This document shows positions 6,799 through 22,318 of a DNA stretch of 53,954 nucleotides, in pieces. Each line of letters opens with the position of its first letter. Position 1 is the stretch's first letter. The notes beneath the pieces were generated by a model. It worked only from the letters and a program-made list of their open reading frames with translations, had not been told where the DNA came from and made no database searches. The translations under genes and the position numbers were made by a program. The stretch is from contig JAJXZJ010000073.1 in NCBI GenBank assembly GCA_021780105.1, positions 1 to 53,954 on the forward strand. Direction: 5' to 3'. Source of the stretch: a bacterium. Lineage in GTDB: Bacteria > Verrucomicrobiota > Verrucomicrobiia > Limisphaerales > J093.

Positions 6799-9426
6799 AT
6801 GAAGTGGAACGCGGTTTTATTCGTCGTGGCGTTGTTGGCCAGCCCGGCAGCCCGGCCGGCGCCGGTTCTGCGCGTGATGGGCGACGATTCCGCCGGCACG
6901 GCGCTGCTGCGCAACGGGGGATTCGAGGAACTCCGCGAGGGCCGGCCGGTCGGCTGGCAGCCGTTCAACCACGGTTTCCAAAGCGCGCCCGGCGCGGGCC
7001 GCGGCGGGTCGGCGGCGATTGTCTGCGAGAACGCGACGGACAAGACGGCCAGCGGCGCCAGCCAGACGCTGGTGTTGAACCAAACCAACGTCACGCCGCT
7101 CGTCGTGCGCGGCTGGAGCCGCGCCGAAGGCGTGACCGGCGGCACCGACAGCGACTACTCCCTCTACGTGGACCTGACTTACGCCGACGGCACGCCGCTC
7201 TGGGGGCAGACCGCGGGCTTCCGCTGCGGCACGCACGACTGGGAGCGCCGCGAGTTCATGATCCTGCCGGAAAAGCCCGTCAAATCACTCACGCTGCACT
7301 GCCTCTTCCGCGGCCACGCGGGCAAGGTGTGGTTCGACGACGTGTCGCTGGACGAACTCCGCGCGGCCGACGGCGCGGTCCTGTTTCAAGGCGCGACGGT
7401 CCACCCGTTGGCAACCGTGGTTGAAGCGCCGTCCAAACCCACGGCAACTTTCGCCACGCACGACGGCCTCGAACTCGGTTTGCACGATGACACCGTGACG
7501 TCGCTGCGTCTCGGTGACCGCGAACTGGCGGCGTCGTCTGCGTTTGGTGGTTTCCTGGTCCGCGACGTGGCGACCAATTCCGATTTCTACGGTTTTGAAA
7601 ACGGCGGCCGCCCGGAGCTGGGCCTCAAGTTGAACGCGGAATTTCAGGCATCGGCGGATCACGTCACCGTCACCGGCCGCATCACGGACACCACCGGCCG
7701 CGACCGCGCGGTGACGTTGGTGTTCGCGCTGCCGCTGGACGCGGCTGGCTGGCGCTGGGGCGACGACATCCGGCGCAGCCGCGAAATCCACGGCAACGGC
7801 GAGTTCGCCAACGTCGTCGGCGTGCGCTGCGGCGCGACGGGCACGATGTCGCTCTACCCGCTCGGCGCCGTTTGGAACGACCGCGCGGGCCTGGCGCTGG
7901 CGCTGGACATGGCGCAGCCGGCGCAATACCGGATCAGTTACCACACCGGCACGCGGCAGTTGTGCATCGCTTACGATTTCGGGCTGGTGCGGGACGCCGA
8001 GCGGTTCCCGGGCAGCGCGGATTTCCGGTTTGTGATTTACGGCTTCGACCCGCACGGGGGTTTCCGCGCGGCGTTCCAGAAGTTGACGACGATTTTCCCT
8101 GACTATTTCGAGGTGCGCTCGCGGGAACAGGGTTTGTGGATGCCGTTCACGGACGTGAGCACGGTGCATGGCTGGCAGGACTTTGGTTTCCGCTACCACG
8201 AAGGCAACAACAATGTGCCGTGGGACGACGCACACGGCGTGCTCAGTTTCCGTTACACCGAGCCGATGACGTGGTGGATGGCGTTGAAGCCAGACCTGCC
8301 GCGCACACCGGCCGAGGCGTTCCGGGTGCGGGATGAAATCGCCGCCAGCGCAAACTCGGGGCAACGCCGCTTCGCCGAGGCGGCACAAACCGCGGCGATG
8401 TTTGACGAAGCGGGCGCACCGGGCCTGCTGTTCCGCAACGAGCCGTGGTGCAACGGCGCCGTGTGGAGCCTCAACCCGAATCCGCATCTGCCCGGCGCCG
8501 TGAACGCAGCGACGCTTTACTGGAACGCCGCGATCAAGCAGCAGCTCTATGGCCCGGAGGCGAAGGGCCAGCTTGACGGCGAGTATCTGGATTCGCTTGA
8601 AGGCTACGTCACCGCGGACCTGAATTTCCGTCGCGACCATTTCCGCTACACCACGGTGCCGCTGACGTTTTCCGCCGACACGCGCCAGCCAGCACTGTTC
8701 AAGGGACTGGCCGTGTTCGAGTTCACCAAGTGGCTTGCCGGCGACGTGCATCGCCTCGGCAAGCTGATGTTCGCCAACGGCGTGCCGTATCGGTTCACGT
8801 TTCTCTGTCCGTGGCTCGACGTGCTCGGCACTGAAACCGATTGGCTGCGCGACGGTCGTTATCGGCCGGTGCCGCTGCCGCAGTCGGATTTGTGGCGCAC
8901 GATGGCCGGCGGTAAACCGTATCTGCTGCTGATGAACACCGACTTCGACACCTTCGGCCCGGCGATGGTGGAGAAATATTTCCAGCGCGCGCTGTTCTAC
9001 GGCATGTGGCCCGGCTTCTTCAGCCACAACGCGGCGGACAACCCGTATTGGGGCAACCCGAAATGGTATGACCGCGACCGGCCGCGCTTCCAAAAATACC
9101 TGCCGCTCATCCGGCGCGTCGCCGAGGCCGGCTGGCAACCGGTGACCGACGCGAAGTGTGACAACGACGCGATTTTCGTTGAGCGCTTCGGCCCGGACGC
9201 CGGCGGTGCGGTGTATTTCACGCTGCTCAACGACACCGCGCAGGAACAGAGCGGCACGGTGCGGTGCGACGCGAAAGCGCTGCGGCTGCCGCGTGGCGTC
9301 GTGGCACAGGAGCTGGTTTCCGGCGAGCGACTTGTTGCTGCCGACGGCGGCTGGCCGGTCCGGCTGGCGCCGCAGGAAGCGAAGGTGATTTGCCTCGCGC
9401 CGTCCGGCACGCCCGCGGCGAAGTGA
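6799..9426 (+). CDS. Large secreted protein, probable glycoside-hydrolase-like enzyme, family not recognised
   Basis: 875 residues with a signal peptide ending near residue 20 and a GAGGTGG ribosome-binding site just upstream. Residues about 30-190 look like a carbohydrate-binding beta-sandwich: LLRNGGFEELREGRPVGW is the usual opening of such modules and VWFDDVSLDEL the usual close. A second beta-rich domain (about 200-430) is followed by an alpha/beta region rich in Trp, Asp and Glu (DGEYLDSLEGYV, NGVPYRFTFLCPW, RALFYGMWPGFF), which resembles a TIM-barrel glycosidase, with a small beta-domain at the end. Related uncharacterised proteins occur in Planctomycetes and Verrucomicrobia. The GH172-like and SGNH neighbours support a role in glycan breakdown, but no catalytic pair can be assigned with certainty. 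Confidence 0.7.
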   Translation: MKWNAVLFVVALLASPAARPAPVLRVMGDDSAGTALLRNGGFEELREGRPVGWQPFNHGFQSAPGAGRGGSAAIVCENATDKTASGASQTLVLNQTNVTPLVVRGWSRAEGVTGGTDSDYSLYVDLTYADGTPLWGQTAGFRCGTHDWERREFMILPEKPVKSLTLHCLFRGHAGKVWFDDVSLDELRAADGAVLFQGATVHPLATVVEAPSKPTATFATHDGLELGLHDDTVTSLRLGDRELAASSAFGGFLVRDVATNSDFYGFENGGRPELGLKLNAEFQASADHVTVTGRITDTTGRDRAVTLVFALPLDAAGWRWGDDIRRSREIHGNGEFANVVGVRCGATGTMSLYPLGAVWNDRAGLALALDMAQPAQYRISYHTGTRQLCIAYDFGLVRDAERFPGSADFRFVIYGFDPHGGFRAAFQKLTTIFPDYFEVRSREQGLWMPFTDVSTVHGWQDFGFRYHEGNNNVPWDDAHGVLSFRYTEPMTWWMALKPDLPRTPAEAFRVRDEIAASANSGQRRFAEAAQTAAMFDEAGAPGLLFRNEPWCNGAVWSLNPNPHLPGAVNAATLYWNAAIKQQLYGPEAKGQLDGEYLDSLEGYVTADLNFRRDHFRYTTVPLTFSADTRQPALFKGLAVFEFTKWLAGDVHRLGKLMFANGVPYRFTFLCPWLDVLGTETDWLRDGRYRPVPLPQSDLWRTMAGGKPYLLLMNTDFDTFGPAMVEKYFQRALFYGMWPGFFSHNAADNPYWGNPKWYDRDRPRFQKYLPLIRRVAEAGWQPVTDAKCDNDAIFVERFGPDAGGAVYFTLLNDTAQEQSGTVRCDAKALRLPRGVVAQELVSGERLVAADGGWPVRLAPQEAKVICLAPSGTPAAK

Positions 9427-9493
9427 GTCGAAAGACCGGTGCCGCCCGCAACCGGCTTGACGGTGTGGCGCGCGTGAAGAAGACTTTCGCCCC

Positions 9494-10828
9494 ATGAAAG
9501 TGTTGATGCCTTTTTCCCGCCTCACCCTCGTTGTCGCCGTTGCCTTGGCCGCGTTCGCCCGGTTCCCCGTGGCGACGGCGGCCGAGCTGGAAGCCAAGCC
9601 CGCGGACGCTTACTTCGCCAAGTTCGAGCCTGTGAAGGCGCCGGCCATCCACGGCCTGTTCCTCCAGACCGGCGACCGGCTGGCCATCTGCGGCGACTCG
9701 ATCACCGAGCAGAGGATGTATTCGCGGATCATGGAGACCTACCTGACCGTGTGCGTGCCGCAGTTGAAGGTCAGCGTCCGCCAATACGGCTGGAGCGGCG
9801 AGGTGGCCGAGGGCTTCCTGCACCGGATGACGAACGACTGCCTGCGGTTTCATCCGACCATCGCGACGACCTGCTACGGCATGAACGACCACCGTTACCG
9901 GCCTTACGACGAAGCGACGGCGCGGTGGTATGTCGCGAACCAGACGGCGATTGTGGAAGCCTTCAAGAACGCCGGCGCGCGCGTCGTGCTCGGCTCGCCT
10001 GGCTGCATTGGCAAGATGCCGCCGTGGGTGCAGACCGCGAGCGGCACCGTCGAGGACCTCAACCTGGACCTCTGCGCATTCCGCAACCTGGACATTGACC
10101 TCGCGGCGCGGGAGCAGGTGCGTTTTGCCGACGTGTTCTGGCCGATGTTTGTGGCCGGCTTCGACGCCCGTCAGCGTTACGGCGCGGACTACGCCATGTC
10201 CGGCAAGGACGGCGTCCATCCCGGCTGGGCCGGCCATCTGCTCATGGCGCGGGCATTTCTGAAGGCGTTCGGCCTCGACGGTGAGATCGGCACGATCACG
10301 GTGGACCTCGCGGGCGACGCGCCGAAGGCCACCGCGACGGCCGGACACGAAATCAAGTCCGTGGCGCCCGGCGCGATCACCATCGAGAGCCACCGCTATC
10401 CGTTCTGCGCCACCGGCGCGCCGGACAAGGACGATTCCCTCCGCTCGGCGATGACGCTGGTGCCGTTCAACCAGGAACTGAACCGCTTCAAGCTCGTGGT
10501 CAAAAACGCGAAAGCCACGCGCTACAAGGTCACCTGGGGCGACACGTCGAAGAGCTATTCCGCCGGACAACTCGCCCAAGGCGTGAACCTGGCTGACGAT
10601 TTCGAGGTGAATCCGTTCTCCGCGGCGTTCAAACGCGTGGACGAAGCCGTCGCTGCCAAGGAAAACTACGAGACGCGCCAGATCAAGATGCTGTTCCACG
10701 GCGAGGAAGGCCAGGCGGACATGGCCCTGACCGAGAAGCTCACCGAGGAGGTTCGCCAGCCGCTCGCGGACGCCATCGCCGCCGCGTTCGTGCCGGTGAC
10801 TCACACGATCCGCATCGAGGCGGAATAA
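9494..10828 (+). CDS. Secreted SGNH/GDSL hydrolase (esterase-like)
   Basis: 444 residues with an N-terminal signal (VVAVALAAFARFPVATAA). SGNH blocks are present in order: block I GDSITE with the nucleophile Ser69, block III GMND around residue 130, and block V DGVHPGWAGH with the Asp/His pair near residue 240. A C-terminal domain of about 170 residues follows, longer than in minimal SGNH esterases. Such enzymes commonly remove acetyl or other acyl groups from polysaccharides. It ends the three-gene plus-strand set and is followed by a strong hairpin terminator. Substrate unknown. Confidence 0.85.
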   Translation: MKVLMPFSRLTLVVAVALAAFARFPVATAAELEAKPADAYFAKFEPVKAPAIHGLFLQTGDRLAICGDSITEQRMYSRIMETYLTVCVPQLKVSVRQYGWSGEVAEGFLHRMTNDCLRFHPTIATTCYGMNDHRYRPYDEATARWYVANQTAIVEAFKNAGARVVLGSPGCIGKMPPWVQTASGTVEDLNLDLCAFRNLDIDLAAREQVRFADVFWPMFVAGFDARQRYGADYAMSGKDGVHPGWAGHLLMARAFLKAFGLDGEIGTITVDLAGDAPKATATAGHEIKSVAPGAITIESHRYPFCATGAPDKDDSLRSAMTLVPFNQELNRFKLVVKNAKATRYKVTWGDTSKSYSAGQLAQGVNLADDFEVNPFSAAFKRVDEAVAAKENYETRQIKMLFHGEEGQADMALTEKLTEEVRQPLADAIAAAFVPVTHTIRIEAE

Positions 10829-10870
10829 CGCGGCCGCGGCCGCCTGACAAAGGCGGCGTTGAATTTATGC

Positions 10871-10907
10871 AAAAGGCTGGTCGCGGTGGGCGGCCGGCCT
10901 TCTTTTT
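10871..10907 (+). terminator. Rho-independent terminator after the SGNH hydrolase
   Basis: AAGGCTGG (10873-10880) pairs with CCGGCCTT (10894-10901) around a 13-nt loop and is followed by CTTTTT at 10902-10907. It lies about 45 nt past the SGNH stop and just before the end of the convergent GH2 gene. The A-run on its 5' side could allow weaker activity for the opposite strand. Confidence 0.75.
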
Positions 10908-10925
10908 GGAGGGATGCGAACGCGT

Positions 10926-15426
<4,501 letters not shown>

Positions 15427-15656
15427 GTCAACAAGGGCGGAAGAACTTCGTCCTTCCTCATCCCGCCGCCGCCGATCCTGGCCGGCAACCCTGCGGCACC
15501 CGGCGTTGCGATACGCGGAGGCGCGCGGAACTTCCTTGAAGAACTGGGTGCGCCGGCACGTCGGATGGAGTAGGTTAACCCTGATGCCGCTAACCCAACA
15601 ACTCGCGGCAGAGCAGAAACGATGATCGGTTAAAATCAGAGCGAAAGGACAACATT

Positions 15657-15959
15657 ATGGAAGCAGCCACCCAGGAAAGTGCTGAGAAAGTGATGGAAGA
15701 CCTTCGCGCGCTTGTCCGCGACGGCGAGCATCTGCTCAAAGCGGAAGCAGGCGAAATGGGCGAAAAGGGCCGGGAACTGCGCGCCCGTCTCCAGTCCACC
15801 CTCGAAAGGGCCAAAGCCAGTTGCCAGGAGATCGAGGAGAAAGCGGTCGCCGGCGCAAAGGCCACTGACAAAGCCATCCGTGAACACCCCTATCAGGCCG
15901 CCGGTATCGCGTTTGGCGTGGGCCTGTTGATTGGCGTGCTGGCCGCACGCAACCGATGA
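15657..15959 (+). CDS. DUF883 (YqjD/ElaB-type) membrane-anchored protein
   Basis: 100 residues: a long charged amphipathic helix (residues 1-70, rich in Glu, Lys and Ala), then one C-terminal transmembrane segment (AAGIAFGVGLLIGVLAA) ending in Arg-Asn-Arg. That is the YqjD/ElaB layout; in E. coli such proteins anchor inactive ribosomes to the membrane in stationary phase. A GAAAGGA site lies 9-15 nt before the ATG. The stop overlaps the start of the next gene by 4 nt, so it heads a yqjDEK-like operon. Confidence 0.88.
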   Translation: MEAATQESAEKVMEDLRALVRDGEHLLKAEAGEMGEKGRELRARLQSTLERAKASCQEIEEKAVAGAKATDKAIREHPYQAAGIAFGVGLLIGVLAARNR

Positions 15960-16345
15960 GCAACGCCGACCCCCCTGCGCCGGGTCTGTTCCACTCGCTG
16001 CGCAAACTGCTCGACACCGGTCTGGAGATCGTTCACAACCGGATCGAATTGTTCACCGTCGAGGCGCAGGAAGAATGGCAGCGGCTGGTCAGTCTCACCG
16101 TCATGGCCGTGGTGGGCTTGATTCTGGGAATCGCCGGTACCGTCGTGCTCACCGCCGCAATCGTGTTCGCGTTGCCGGCGTCCTGGCGGGCATACGCGTT
16201 GGTCGCGTTCGGCCTGGCATACTTGGCGGGGGCGGCGATGGTTTTGCTCCGCCTGAACCGGCGCCTGAAACAGGCGCCACCGCTGTTTGCCGAATCGCTG
16301 GGCCAAATCAAGAAGGACCGCGAATGGCTCGGCACGCTTCACTAG
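15956..16345 (+). CDS. YqjE-like phage-holin-superfamily membrane protein (DUF1469)
   Basis: 129 residues with two hydrophobic segments (about 44-68 and 75-98) between a charged N-terminal helix (LLDTGLEIVHNRIELFTVEAQEE) and a basic cytoplasmic tail. The IELFTVEAQEE pattern is typical of YqjE. It overlaps the upstream DUF883 gene by 4 nt (ATGA) and the downstream gene by 22 nt, which indicates translational coupling. The holin-superfamily label is structural; no lytic role is implied. Confidence 0.87.
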   Translation: MSNADPPAPGLFHSLRKLLDTGLEIVHNRIELFTVEAQEEWQRLVSLTVMAVVGLILGIAGTVVLTAAIVFALPASWRAYALVAFGLAYLAGAAMVLLRLNRRLKQAPPLFAESLGQIKKDREWLGTLH

Positions 16346-16602
16346 ACACACTCCAGCTTCGCAAGCAGTTGCTGGTGGCGCGCTGCGAGATTCAGCGGCT
16401 GACGCTGGCGCTCGAGGTCGCACGGATTCAGACGGCCACCGCCTGGGTGCCCAAGACGGTCGCGTGGGTTGGCAGCGCCGCGCCCTGGCTGCTGCTGGGC
16501 ACGCCGCTGGCCGGCTTTTTGGCCGGCCGGAAACCGCGCGCGTTACGATCGCTTGCGGCAGGTTTGTTTTGGGGATGGCGCGTCTGGCGCCGGATGCGGT
16601 AG
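16324..16602 (+). CDS. YqjK-like small membrane protein
   Basis: 92 residues from the ATG at 16324, which lies inside the end of the YqjE-like gene. A helical N-terminus (LRKQLLVARCEIQRLTLALEVARIQ) precedes a hydrophobic hairpin-like segment (APWLLLGTPLAGFLA) and a basic end (WRVWRRMR). Position as the third gene after yqjD and yqjE, size and basic/hydrophobic pattern fit YqjK. Function unknown; probably acts with the two upstream membrane proteins. Confidence 0.75.
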   Translation: MARHASLDTLQLRKQLLVARCEIQRLTLALEVARIQTATAWVPKTVAWVGSAAPWLLLGTPLAGFLAGRKPRALRSLAAGLFWGWRVWRRMR

Positions 16603-16774
16603 ATGCTCGGCCGTGGGAACCGACGACGGCGCCTCTCGCGCAGGCCGGGCAGAAACCGACGACAACCGCACCCGGTCGCAGCGCAAGGAACCCCCGGAGC
16701 CTTTTGGACTTCGGGGGCATCGTCGGACGGTCGCCTGAGAGCTGTGGGCGTCGCGACACGCGCTCTGCCGCCGG

Positions 16775-17983
16775 TCAGTCCAGCACCGGGTCGGAGCCGT
16801 CAATCATCTTCACCTTGTTGTGGGCGAAGTATTCCTTCGTCAGCGCCTTGAGCATCTTCGCGCGCTGGTCATAAAGGCGGCGCAGCTTGCGCGGCTTGTG
16901 CCGGGCGAGTGCGTAGTGCGTCAGGAGCGGCATCGCAATGGTGGTGTCCGTATAGCACACCACGGCATCGGGCAGGCGGTCGGGGTCCACCTTGCCCCAG
17001 CTCACGGCTTCGCTCGGCGTGGCGCCCGAGAGACCGCCGGTGTCGGGCCGCGCGTCCGTCACCTGGAGAAAGTAATCCTGGCCGAATTCCTTGATGCGGA
17101 GGACTTCCTGAATTTGCGGCTCGGTTTGAAGCATGAAATTCTTCGGACTGCCGCCGCCCCAGAGAACGACGGCGCTCTTGCCGCCGCTGCGTTTGGCCGC
17201 CAGCACGATTGCGGTGCTCTCGTTCACGTCAATCGAAGGGTTGACCCGGAGTTTGTTGCCGCGCAGTTCGACGCCGGCAAAGTTCATGCCGATGGTCGAG
17301 TCGCCTGGCGACGATGTGAAACACGGCACGCCGGCGCGATAGGCCGCGGCGAGCACGGACACGTCCTTCAGGCCGGCCTTGCGCTCCCACTCGGCGCAGT
17401 ATTTGCCGATGAGATAATGCAGCTCGGCGGTGCCCATTTCCTTCTGAAATTCCGGTTGGATCAGGATGTTACGGAGGATTTCGTCCGTGGCCATCAGGCA
17501 GTCGCTGTAGCCCAGGAGCACGTCATAAACGCGGACGATGTCGTTGTTGCGCAACTCGGTGTCGTCGAACTTGAAGCTGCCGACCTTCACCGGGTAGTTC
17601 AGCGCGAAGTGCATGTCGTGGTAAAGGTTCGCGCCGGTGGCGACGATCCAGTCCACGAAGCCGGCCTTGATGAGCGGGACGATGCTGGAGCAGCCCATGC
17701 CGGCGGGGGTCAGCGCGCCGGAAAGGCTCATGCCGATGGTGACGTCGGGCGCGAGCATCTTCTCCGTGAACAACTGCACGCCCTCGCGCAGCCGGGCGCC
17801 ATTGTAGGCGAGGAAGGTTTCGTCCATCAGGTCCGGCAGCTTCTCCTTGCCGGTGATGTTTTTGGGCAAAATGCGCTTGCCCCCGAGGAATTTGTCCCGG
17901 TTCGGGCATTTCTTCTTCTTCAACCAATCCGGCATTTCGGACAGGTCTTCACGGTAACGGCGCTTCGCGTTGTCGGTGCTCAT
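16775..17983 (-). CDS. Deoxyhypusine-synthase family protein, possible homospermidine synthase
   Basis: 402 residues, close to the family norm. NAD-binding and active-site segments are visible: [12 protein letters not shown] (about 86-97), [12 protein letters not shown] (115-126), WGGGSPKN (275-282) and EAVSWGKVD with Lys331, the counterpart of the lysine that forms the enzyme-aminobutyl imine in human DHS. The human HH after GGGxxK is replaced here by N282-F283. Bacteria lack eIF5A, so the substrate cannot be the usual one; bacterial DHS homologues have been connected with homospermidine-type polyamines. The nearby ornithine-decarboxylase-like gene, also on the minus strand, supplies putrescine in this model. 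Family is certain, reaction inferred. Confidence 0.88.
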   Translation of the reverse strand: MSTDNAKRRYREDLSEMPDWLKKKKCPNRDKFLGGKRILPKNITGKEKLPDLMDETFLAYNGARLREGVQLFTEKMLAPDVTIGMSLSGALTPAGMGCSSIVPLIKAGFVDWIVATGANLYHDMHFALNYPVKVGSFKFDDTELRNNDIVRVYDVLLGYSDCLMATDEILRNILIQPEFQKEMGTAELHYLIGKYCAEWERKAGLKDVSVLAAAYRAGVPCFTSSPGDSTIGMNFAGVELRGNKLRVNPSIDVNESTAIVLAAKRSGGKSAVVLWGGGSPKNFMLQTEPQIQEVLRIKEFGQDYFLQVTDARPDTGGLSGATPSEAVSWGKVDPDRLPDAVVCYTDTTIAMPLLTHYALARHKPRKLRRLYDQRAKMLKALTKEYFAHNKVKMIDGSDPVLD

Positions 17984-18069
17984 GGTTTAACTCGTTTCAA
18001 AGTTTGCGCCGGCAACAATACGGCTGAACGCCGCGTTGCCAATCATTTAATCGTCCCCTTCGCCGGCGC

Positions 18070-19020
18070 TCAAGCCGGCTCCAGGCTCAACTCCTGAATC
18101 GCCGCGCGCAACACGCCGGCGCTGCGGTCGAGCGCCTGCTGTTCGCCCGCGTCGAGCCGCAACGGGATGGCCGTCATCGCGCCCCGCCCGCCGACAAGGT
18201 GTGGCAGCGACAGTGTCAAGCCCTCCAGCCTGGCCACGCCGGCAATGCGGCAGGAGACGGTCAGGATCGCGCGCTGGTCGTGCAACAAAACGTCCAGCAA
18301 CCGGGCCACGGCGCTGCCGATGCCGTAATAGGTGGCGCCTTTGCCGGCAATGATCTGGTAGGCCGCGCCGCGGACGTTGCCGTCGAGCTGGCATTTCTCC
18401 TCGGGCGTCAACCCGGTACCGGCGACCCGGCTGAATTCGTCCAGTGGCAACCCGGCAATCGCCGCCTGCGACCACGTGAGCACTTCCGAATCGCCGTGCT
18501 CGCCGATGACGTAGGCGTGAACGTGTTGCGCGTCCACGCCGAAATGCCGGCCCAGCAACGCGCGGAACCGCGCCGTGTCGAGCATGGTGCCCGAGCCGAG
18601 CACGCGGGCCGGCGGCACGCCAAGCGCCGCGGCGAAATGCGCCGCCATGTGCGTGAGAATGTCCACCGGGTTGCTCACCACCACCAACACGGCGTCCGGC
18701 GCGTGCGTCAAAATGGCCGGCACCACCTGCGCGAACACGGCCGCATTGCGTTGCAGCAACTGCAACCGCGGTTCGCCCGGCCGTTGCGCCGCGCCGGCGG
18801 CGATGACCACGACGCGGGCGCCGGCCAGATCAGGGTAATCGCCCGCGCGGACGGTGAGCGGGTGGGCAAACGGCACGGCGTGGTAAATGTCATTGGCCTC
18901 GGCCTCGGCGCGGATGCGGTTGAGATCCACCAACACAATTTCCCTGCCCACGCCGCGCATCACCAGCGCGAATGCCGAGGCGGAACCCACCATGCCGCAG
19001 CCCACGATGCCGATTTTCAT
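18070..19020 (-). CDS. ldh: L-lactate dehydrogenase
   Basis: 316 residues from ATG 19020, which places the Rossmann [11 protein letters not shown] at residues 4-14. Malate and lactate dehydrogenases differ at the specificity position; here it is Gln79 in [10 protein letters not shown], with Arg85 as the loop arginine, which favours lactate. Asp149-x-x-Arg152 contacts substrate and His175 in VIGEHGDSE is the proton donor. It catalyses NADH-dependent interconversion of pyruvate and lactate. It stands alone on the minus strand, 86 nt beyond the start of the DHS-like gene. Confidence 0.9.
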   Translation of the reverse strand: MKIGIVGCGMVGSASAFALVMRGVGREIVLVDLNRIRAEAEANDIYHAVPFAHPLTVRAGDYPDLAGARVVVIAAGAAQRPGEPRLQLLQRNAAVFAQVVPAILTHAPDAVLVVVSNPVDILTHMAAHFAAALGVPPARVLGSGTMLDTARFRALLGRHFGVDAQHVHAYVIGEHGDSEVLTWSQAAIAGLPLDEFSRVAGTGLTPEEKCQLDGNVRGAAYQIIAGKGATYYGIGSAVARLLDVLLHDQRAILTVSCRIAGVARLEGLTLSLPHLVGGRGAMTAIPLRLDAGEQQALDRSAGVLRAAIQELSLEPA

Positions 19021-19117
19021 ATCGGAGCGAAACGTCGTCTGCCAGCGCCCGCCGGTCAACGCCGACCGCCGGTGGAGGTGCTTGAAAACGGTTTCCCGAC
19101 CGTGGAAACCAAGGCCG

Positions 19118-22100
19118 TCACGGCGACGGCGTGCCGGAAGTCACCGGGATGCTCAACACGCCGTAATCGCCGAGCGGCAGCCAGAGGCCGGCGTCGAGCG
19201 AACCATCGGCCGAGGTCAAATCGCCCCAGACGCAGCCCTCGGGCGCACCGGTGCCGGCGGGTTGCAGCATTGCCGGATTGGTGGCGTCGAACAGGTCCAC
19301 CGTCGCCCCGAGTTGCACGGCCAGCAGGTTGCCAAAGGCGGCGAGGTTGTTCGGCACGGCCGCGAGCGGCACGGCGCCGAGCGGCGTGAACTTGCCGGTG
19401 TCGGCGAGCGTCCACGTTTCCAGCCGGTTCGTGCTGGCGGTCGCATCGTTTTGCGGCACCACCAGGTTCTCGCCCAGCACCAGCAGCGGCGGGCGGCCGC
19501 CGACCGTGAGTTTCAGCGAATCCACCAGCGACGCCGACACGCCGTCGTAAGCCGAGGCGTCGAGATGCTGGCTCCAGTCCGTGTTGCCCTGGGCGTCCCA
19601 ATGCGTGCCCACCGTGTAGAGCAGCGCGCCGCCGCGGGAAAGGCCTTGGAGCTGGCCGGGAATGTTCACCGGCGCGCGGACGGTGGGCGTGGTCGGGTCG
19701 GTGAAGTCCACGACATCGAGGTAGTATTGGGTCACCCAAATGCCGTAGGGCGGCGTTTGCCAGCTCACGGTGCCGTCGCTGTTTGCCTCGGGGACGGGTG
19801 CCGGCGGCGTCTGGCCGGGCAGCAGGACGCCCGGTTGAAATTCGGAGGCTTGATGGCTCACGTAAATCAAACTGCCGGCGGCGAACGCGCCGTTGAACGC
19901 CCACCATTGCTGGTTCGTGGCAAGATCAATCGCGGCGGTGAACGTCGGCGCGGTGGGGGTGGTTACGTCGCAAGCGAACATTTGCCCCGCGTTGCCGCCG
20001 CCCCACCAGGGCCACCAGAGGGAACCCCCAACGATGGTCGCCGAGACGGTGCCCGCGCCCGCCGGCGCCGCCGCCAGCAACGGCATTGGTCCCCACCCAC
20101 CGCTGTTGCCGCCGGCCCAGACCAGCCGGTTGGTGGCGAGCCAGAACGCCTGCAGGCGGGCGTTCCAGCCGAGGTTGTCGGTGACGGTCTGCGTCTGGCC
20201 GAGGAGTTGCACGCCGGGCAGACCGGACAAATCGAACACGGACAGGAACACGCGGTTGGTCGGGGGCGGCGGCGCGTTCGTGTCGTTCATGACGGGCAGA
20301 AGCCAGAGCCACGTGCTGGTGACGCCTTGCAGCAGGTAGAGATGGCCGTCATGCACGTCCGCCCCGATCACCGGCAGGCCGTTGGTCAACTCCACCCGCG
20401 CCAGTTCCGTTTCCGGCGCGTTGGTGCTGACGACCCGGAGCACCGGGTTCGGCGCGCCCTGCCAGGACATCGCATCGGCGACCTCGATGAGAAAATTGCC
20501 GGCGAGCAGCACGTGGTTCACCGGCCAGGACAGTTCGAGCCCGGCGGTGACGACCGGATGATCGCGGTCGGCGGCGTTCACCGTGAGGAGTTCGCGGCCG
20601 GAAATGGAGACGATGCGGTCACCGAGCAGCGTGGCGCGGCGCGCCTGCATGGTGTGCTGGATCACCCCGCGCGCCGTGAGCGCGTTCGTGCCGAGGTCAA
20701 GCAGTTGAACGGCGGTGGCAAAGCCGTTCGACGACCAGCCCTGGTAGGGCACGAGGATCAGGCCGGCGTCCGGCAGCACGGCGAACGCCTTGTCGTCGTA
20801 GGTCGCCTCGCTCCACGAGCTGTTTTCGCCCAGCGGCACCTGCGAGAGGAGCGTCGGCCTGGCGGCGTTTTGCACGTCGTAAAGTGACACCGCCACGCGC
20901 CAGTCGTTGGTGCCGGCGATGCCCATCGTGAGCAGCCGGTCGCCCAGCGGCTCGATGTAAGTGGAAAAGCCGGGCACCTGGACCGAGCCGGCGATGACCG
21001 GCTTGGCGGGGTCGCTCAAGTCCACCACCCACAGCGGGTCCACGCGCAGCGTCGTGGCCACATACGCGCGCCGGCCGTCGAACCGGGCGGCGGAAAGGCT
21101 TTCGCCCGCGCCGAAATCGAGCTTGCCGAGCGGCCGGGGCGCGGCCGGGTCCGTCAGCGAGACGGTTTCCAACACGCTCTGGCTGCCGGCCATGCCGCCA
21201 TCCCACACGGCGGAAATCACCGTCAGCACGTCGCCGTCCAGATTCAGCTCGTATTTGTCGCTCACGTAACCGGTGGCCAGAAACGCGCTGAGCGCCTGCA
21301 TCGTGCCGTCCGGCGCGGAGATGTCCACGATCTGGACATGCGACTGCCACCCGTTGCCCGTGCCTTGCGTAACGGCGAAAAGGTACCGGTCCGTGGCCAC
21401 GATCACATTGCCGTAACCTGCAAACCAGAGCGAGCCGCGAGCCGCCGGCGCGGTGGGGCTGGACAGGTCAAACGAGTTCACCGCCGTGCCCCATTCCCAA
21501 GTGCCAGTGGGATCGTTCGTCCCGCCCTTGCCCGGCACCTGCCGGTAAACGCCCGACGCCACGTAAAGCGCCGAACCGACCAGCCGGCTCTCCTGGATGT
21601 AGCCCGGCAACGGCAGCGTGGCGACAACCTTCGGGGCCGCGCTCACGTCCACCACGAGCGCCTCGCTGGCGTTGTCGCAACTGTTGTTCACCAGCAACAC
21701 CGCGTGCTGGTCGTCCACCAGATACATCTGCTCGCCGGCGGCCGGCAGAGCGAGCGTGCCGCGGATCACCGGCGCGTCGGGCTGGCTCAGGTCAAGCACC
21801 TGCAAGCCGCGGTATTGGTTGAAGAAGTAAGCCAGGTTGCCGCGGACCACCCAGATGTCCGACTCGACGACCGTGCGGGTCGTGCTGTCGGTGGGCGTGC
21901 CGGAGTTGACCGCGCCGGCGCCGGGCAACGCGGTGAAAACGCTGTTGGTGGGGTTGATCGTGGACAACTGGCCGGTGAAATTCGTTTTGCCGGCAAAAAA
22001 CGTGGCCGGCAGCGGGTTGTCCAGGTCGCCGCGCACGCGCAGCACCTCCAGTTGCGCCGATTTCGCCAGCCGGAAGGTGATGGCACCCGGCGCCGTGACG

Positions 22101-22318
22101 CGTTGCACGGCGCGCGGCACCCAAGCGCCCGCGCCGAGCCGGGTCCGCGATTCCAGCGTCACGCGGATGACGCCCGCCGGAACATTGACCGTCACGGTGA
22201 CGTTCGTGGGGTCGGCCGCAATGCCGGTGATGGTTGGGCGCGTCTCACCGGCCGGCGATGCCGCGAGCCGGGCGACGCCGACCCACAACGCCAACGCGAA
22301 AGCGACAATGGCTTTCAT
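19118..22318 (-). CDS. Large secreted beta-propeller protein
   Basis: 1066 residues from the ATG at 22318, which has a GGAAAG ribosome-binding site and begins a signal peptide ([20 protein letters not shown]). After an Ig-like region ([19 protein letters not shown]) come many repeats with the pattern '...[20 protein letters not shown]', '...[19 protein letters not shown]', '...[20 protein letters not shown]', typical of LVIVD or C-terminal beta-propeller-domain proteins. Two propellers could fit in this length. Such proteins are extracytoplasmic and their ligands are usually unknown. Transcribed away from the DUF1015 gene. Confidence 0.82.
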   Translation of the reverse strand: MKAIVAFALALWVGVARLAASPAGETRPTITGIAADPTNVTVTVNVPAGVIRVTLESRTRLGAGAWVPRAVQRVTAPGAITFRLAKSAQLEVLRVRGDLDNPLPATFFAGKTNFTGQLSTINPTNSVFTALPGAGAVNSGTPTDSTTRTVVESDIWVVRGNLAYFFNQYRGLQVLDLSQPDAPVIRGTLALPAAGEQMYLVDDQHAVLLVNNSCDNASEALVVDVSAAPKVVATLPLPGYIQESRLVGSALYVASGVYRQVPGKGGTNDPTGTWEWGTAVNSFDLSSPTAPAARGSLWFAGYGNVIVATDRYLFAVTQGTGNGWQSHVQIVDISAPDGTMQALSAFLATGYVSDKYELNLDGDVLTVISAVWDGGMAGSQSVLETVSLTDPAAPRPLGKLDFGAGESLSAARFDGRRAYVATTLRVDPLWVVDLSDPAKPVIAGSVQVPGFSTYIEPLGDRLLTMGIAGTNDWRVAVSLYDVQNAARPTLLSQVPLGENSSWSEATYDDKAFAVLPDAGLILVPYQGWSSNGFATAVQLLDLGTNALTARGVIQHTMQARRATLLGDRIVSISGRELLTVNAADRDHPVVTAGLELSWPVNHVLLAGNFLIEVADAMSWQGAPNPVLRVVSTNAPETELARVELTNGLPVIGADVHDGHLYLLQGVTSTWLWLLPVMNDTNAPPPPTNRVFLSVFDLSGLPGVQLLGQTQTVTDNLGWNARLQAFWLATNRLVWAGGNSGGWGPMPLLAAAPAGAGTVSATIVGGSLWWPWWGGGNAGQMFACDVTTPTAPTFTAAIDLATNQQWWAFNGAFAAGSLIYVSHQASEFQPGVLLPGQTPPAPVPEANSDGTVSWQTPPYGIWVTQYYLDVVDFTDPTTPTVRAPVNIPGQLQGLSRGGALLYTVGTHWDAQGNTDWSQHLDASAYDGVSASLVDSLKLTVGGRPPLLVLGENLVVPQNDATASTNRLETWTLADTGKFTPLGAVPLAAVPNNLAAFGNLLAVQLGATVDLFDATNPAMLQPAGTGAPEGCVWGDLTSADGSLDAGLWLPLGDYGVLSIPVTSGTPSP

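Noticed and set aside
5055..7145. Minus-strand open frame of 696 codons opposite the DUF2961 gene
   Set aside because: Arg/Ala/Val-rich composition without motifs; a high-GC antisense shadow of the recognised DUF2961 gene and of the next gene.
15931..16602. A 223-residue version of the YqjK-like gene
   Set aside because: The upstream part is out-of-frame reading of the YqjE-like gene; ATG 16324 gives the family-size protein.
16691..16717. Terminator hairpin between the yqjK-like and DHS-like genes
   Set aside because: CCCCCG/CGGGGG can pair, but there is no T-run on either strand.
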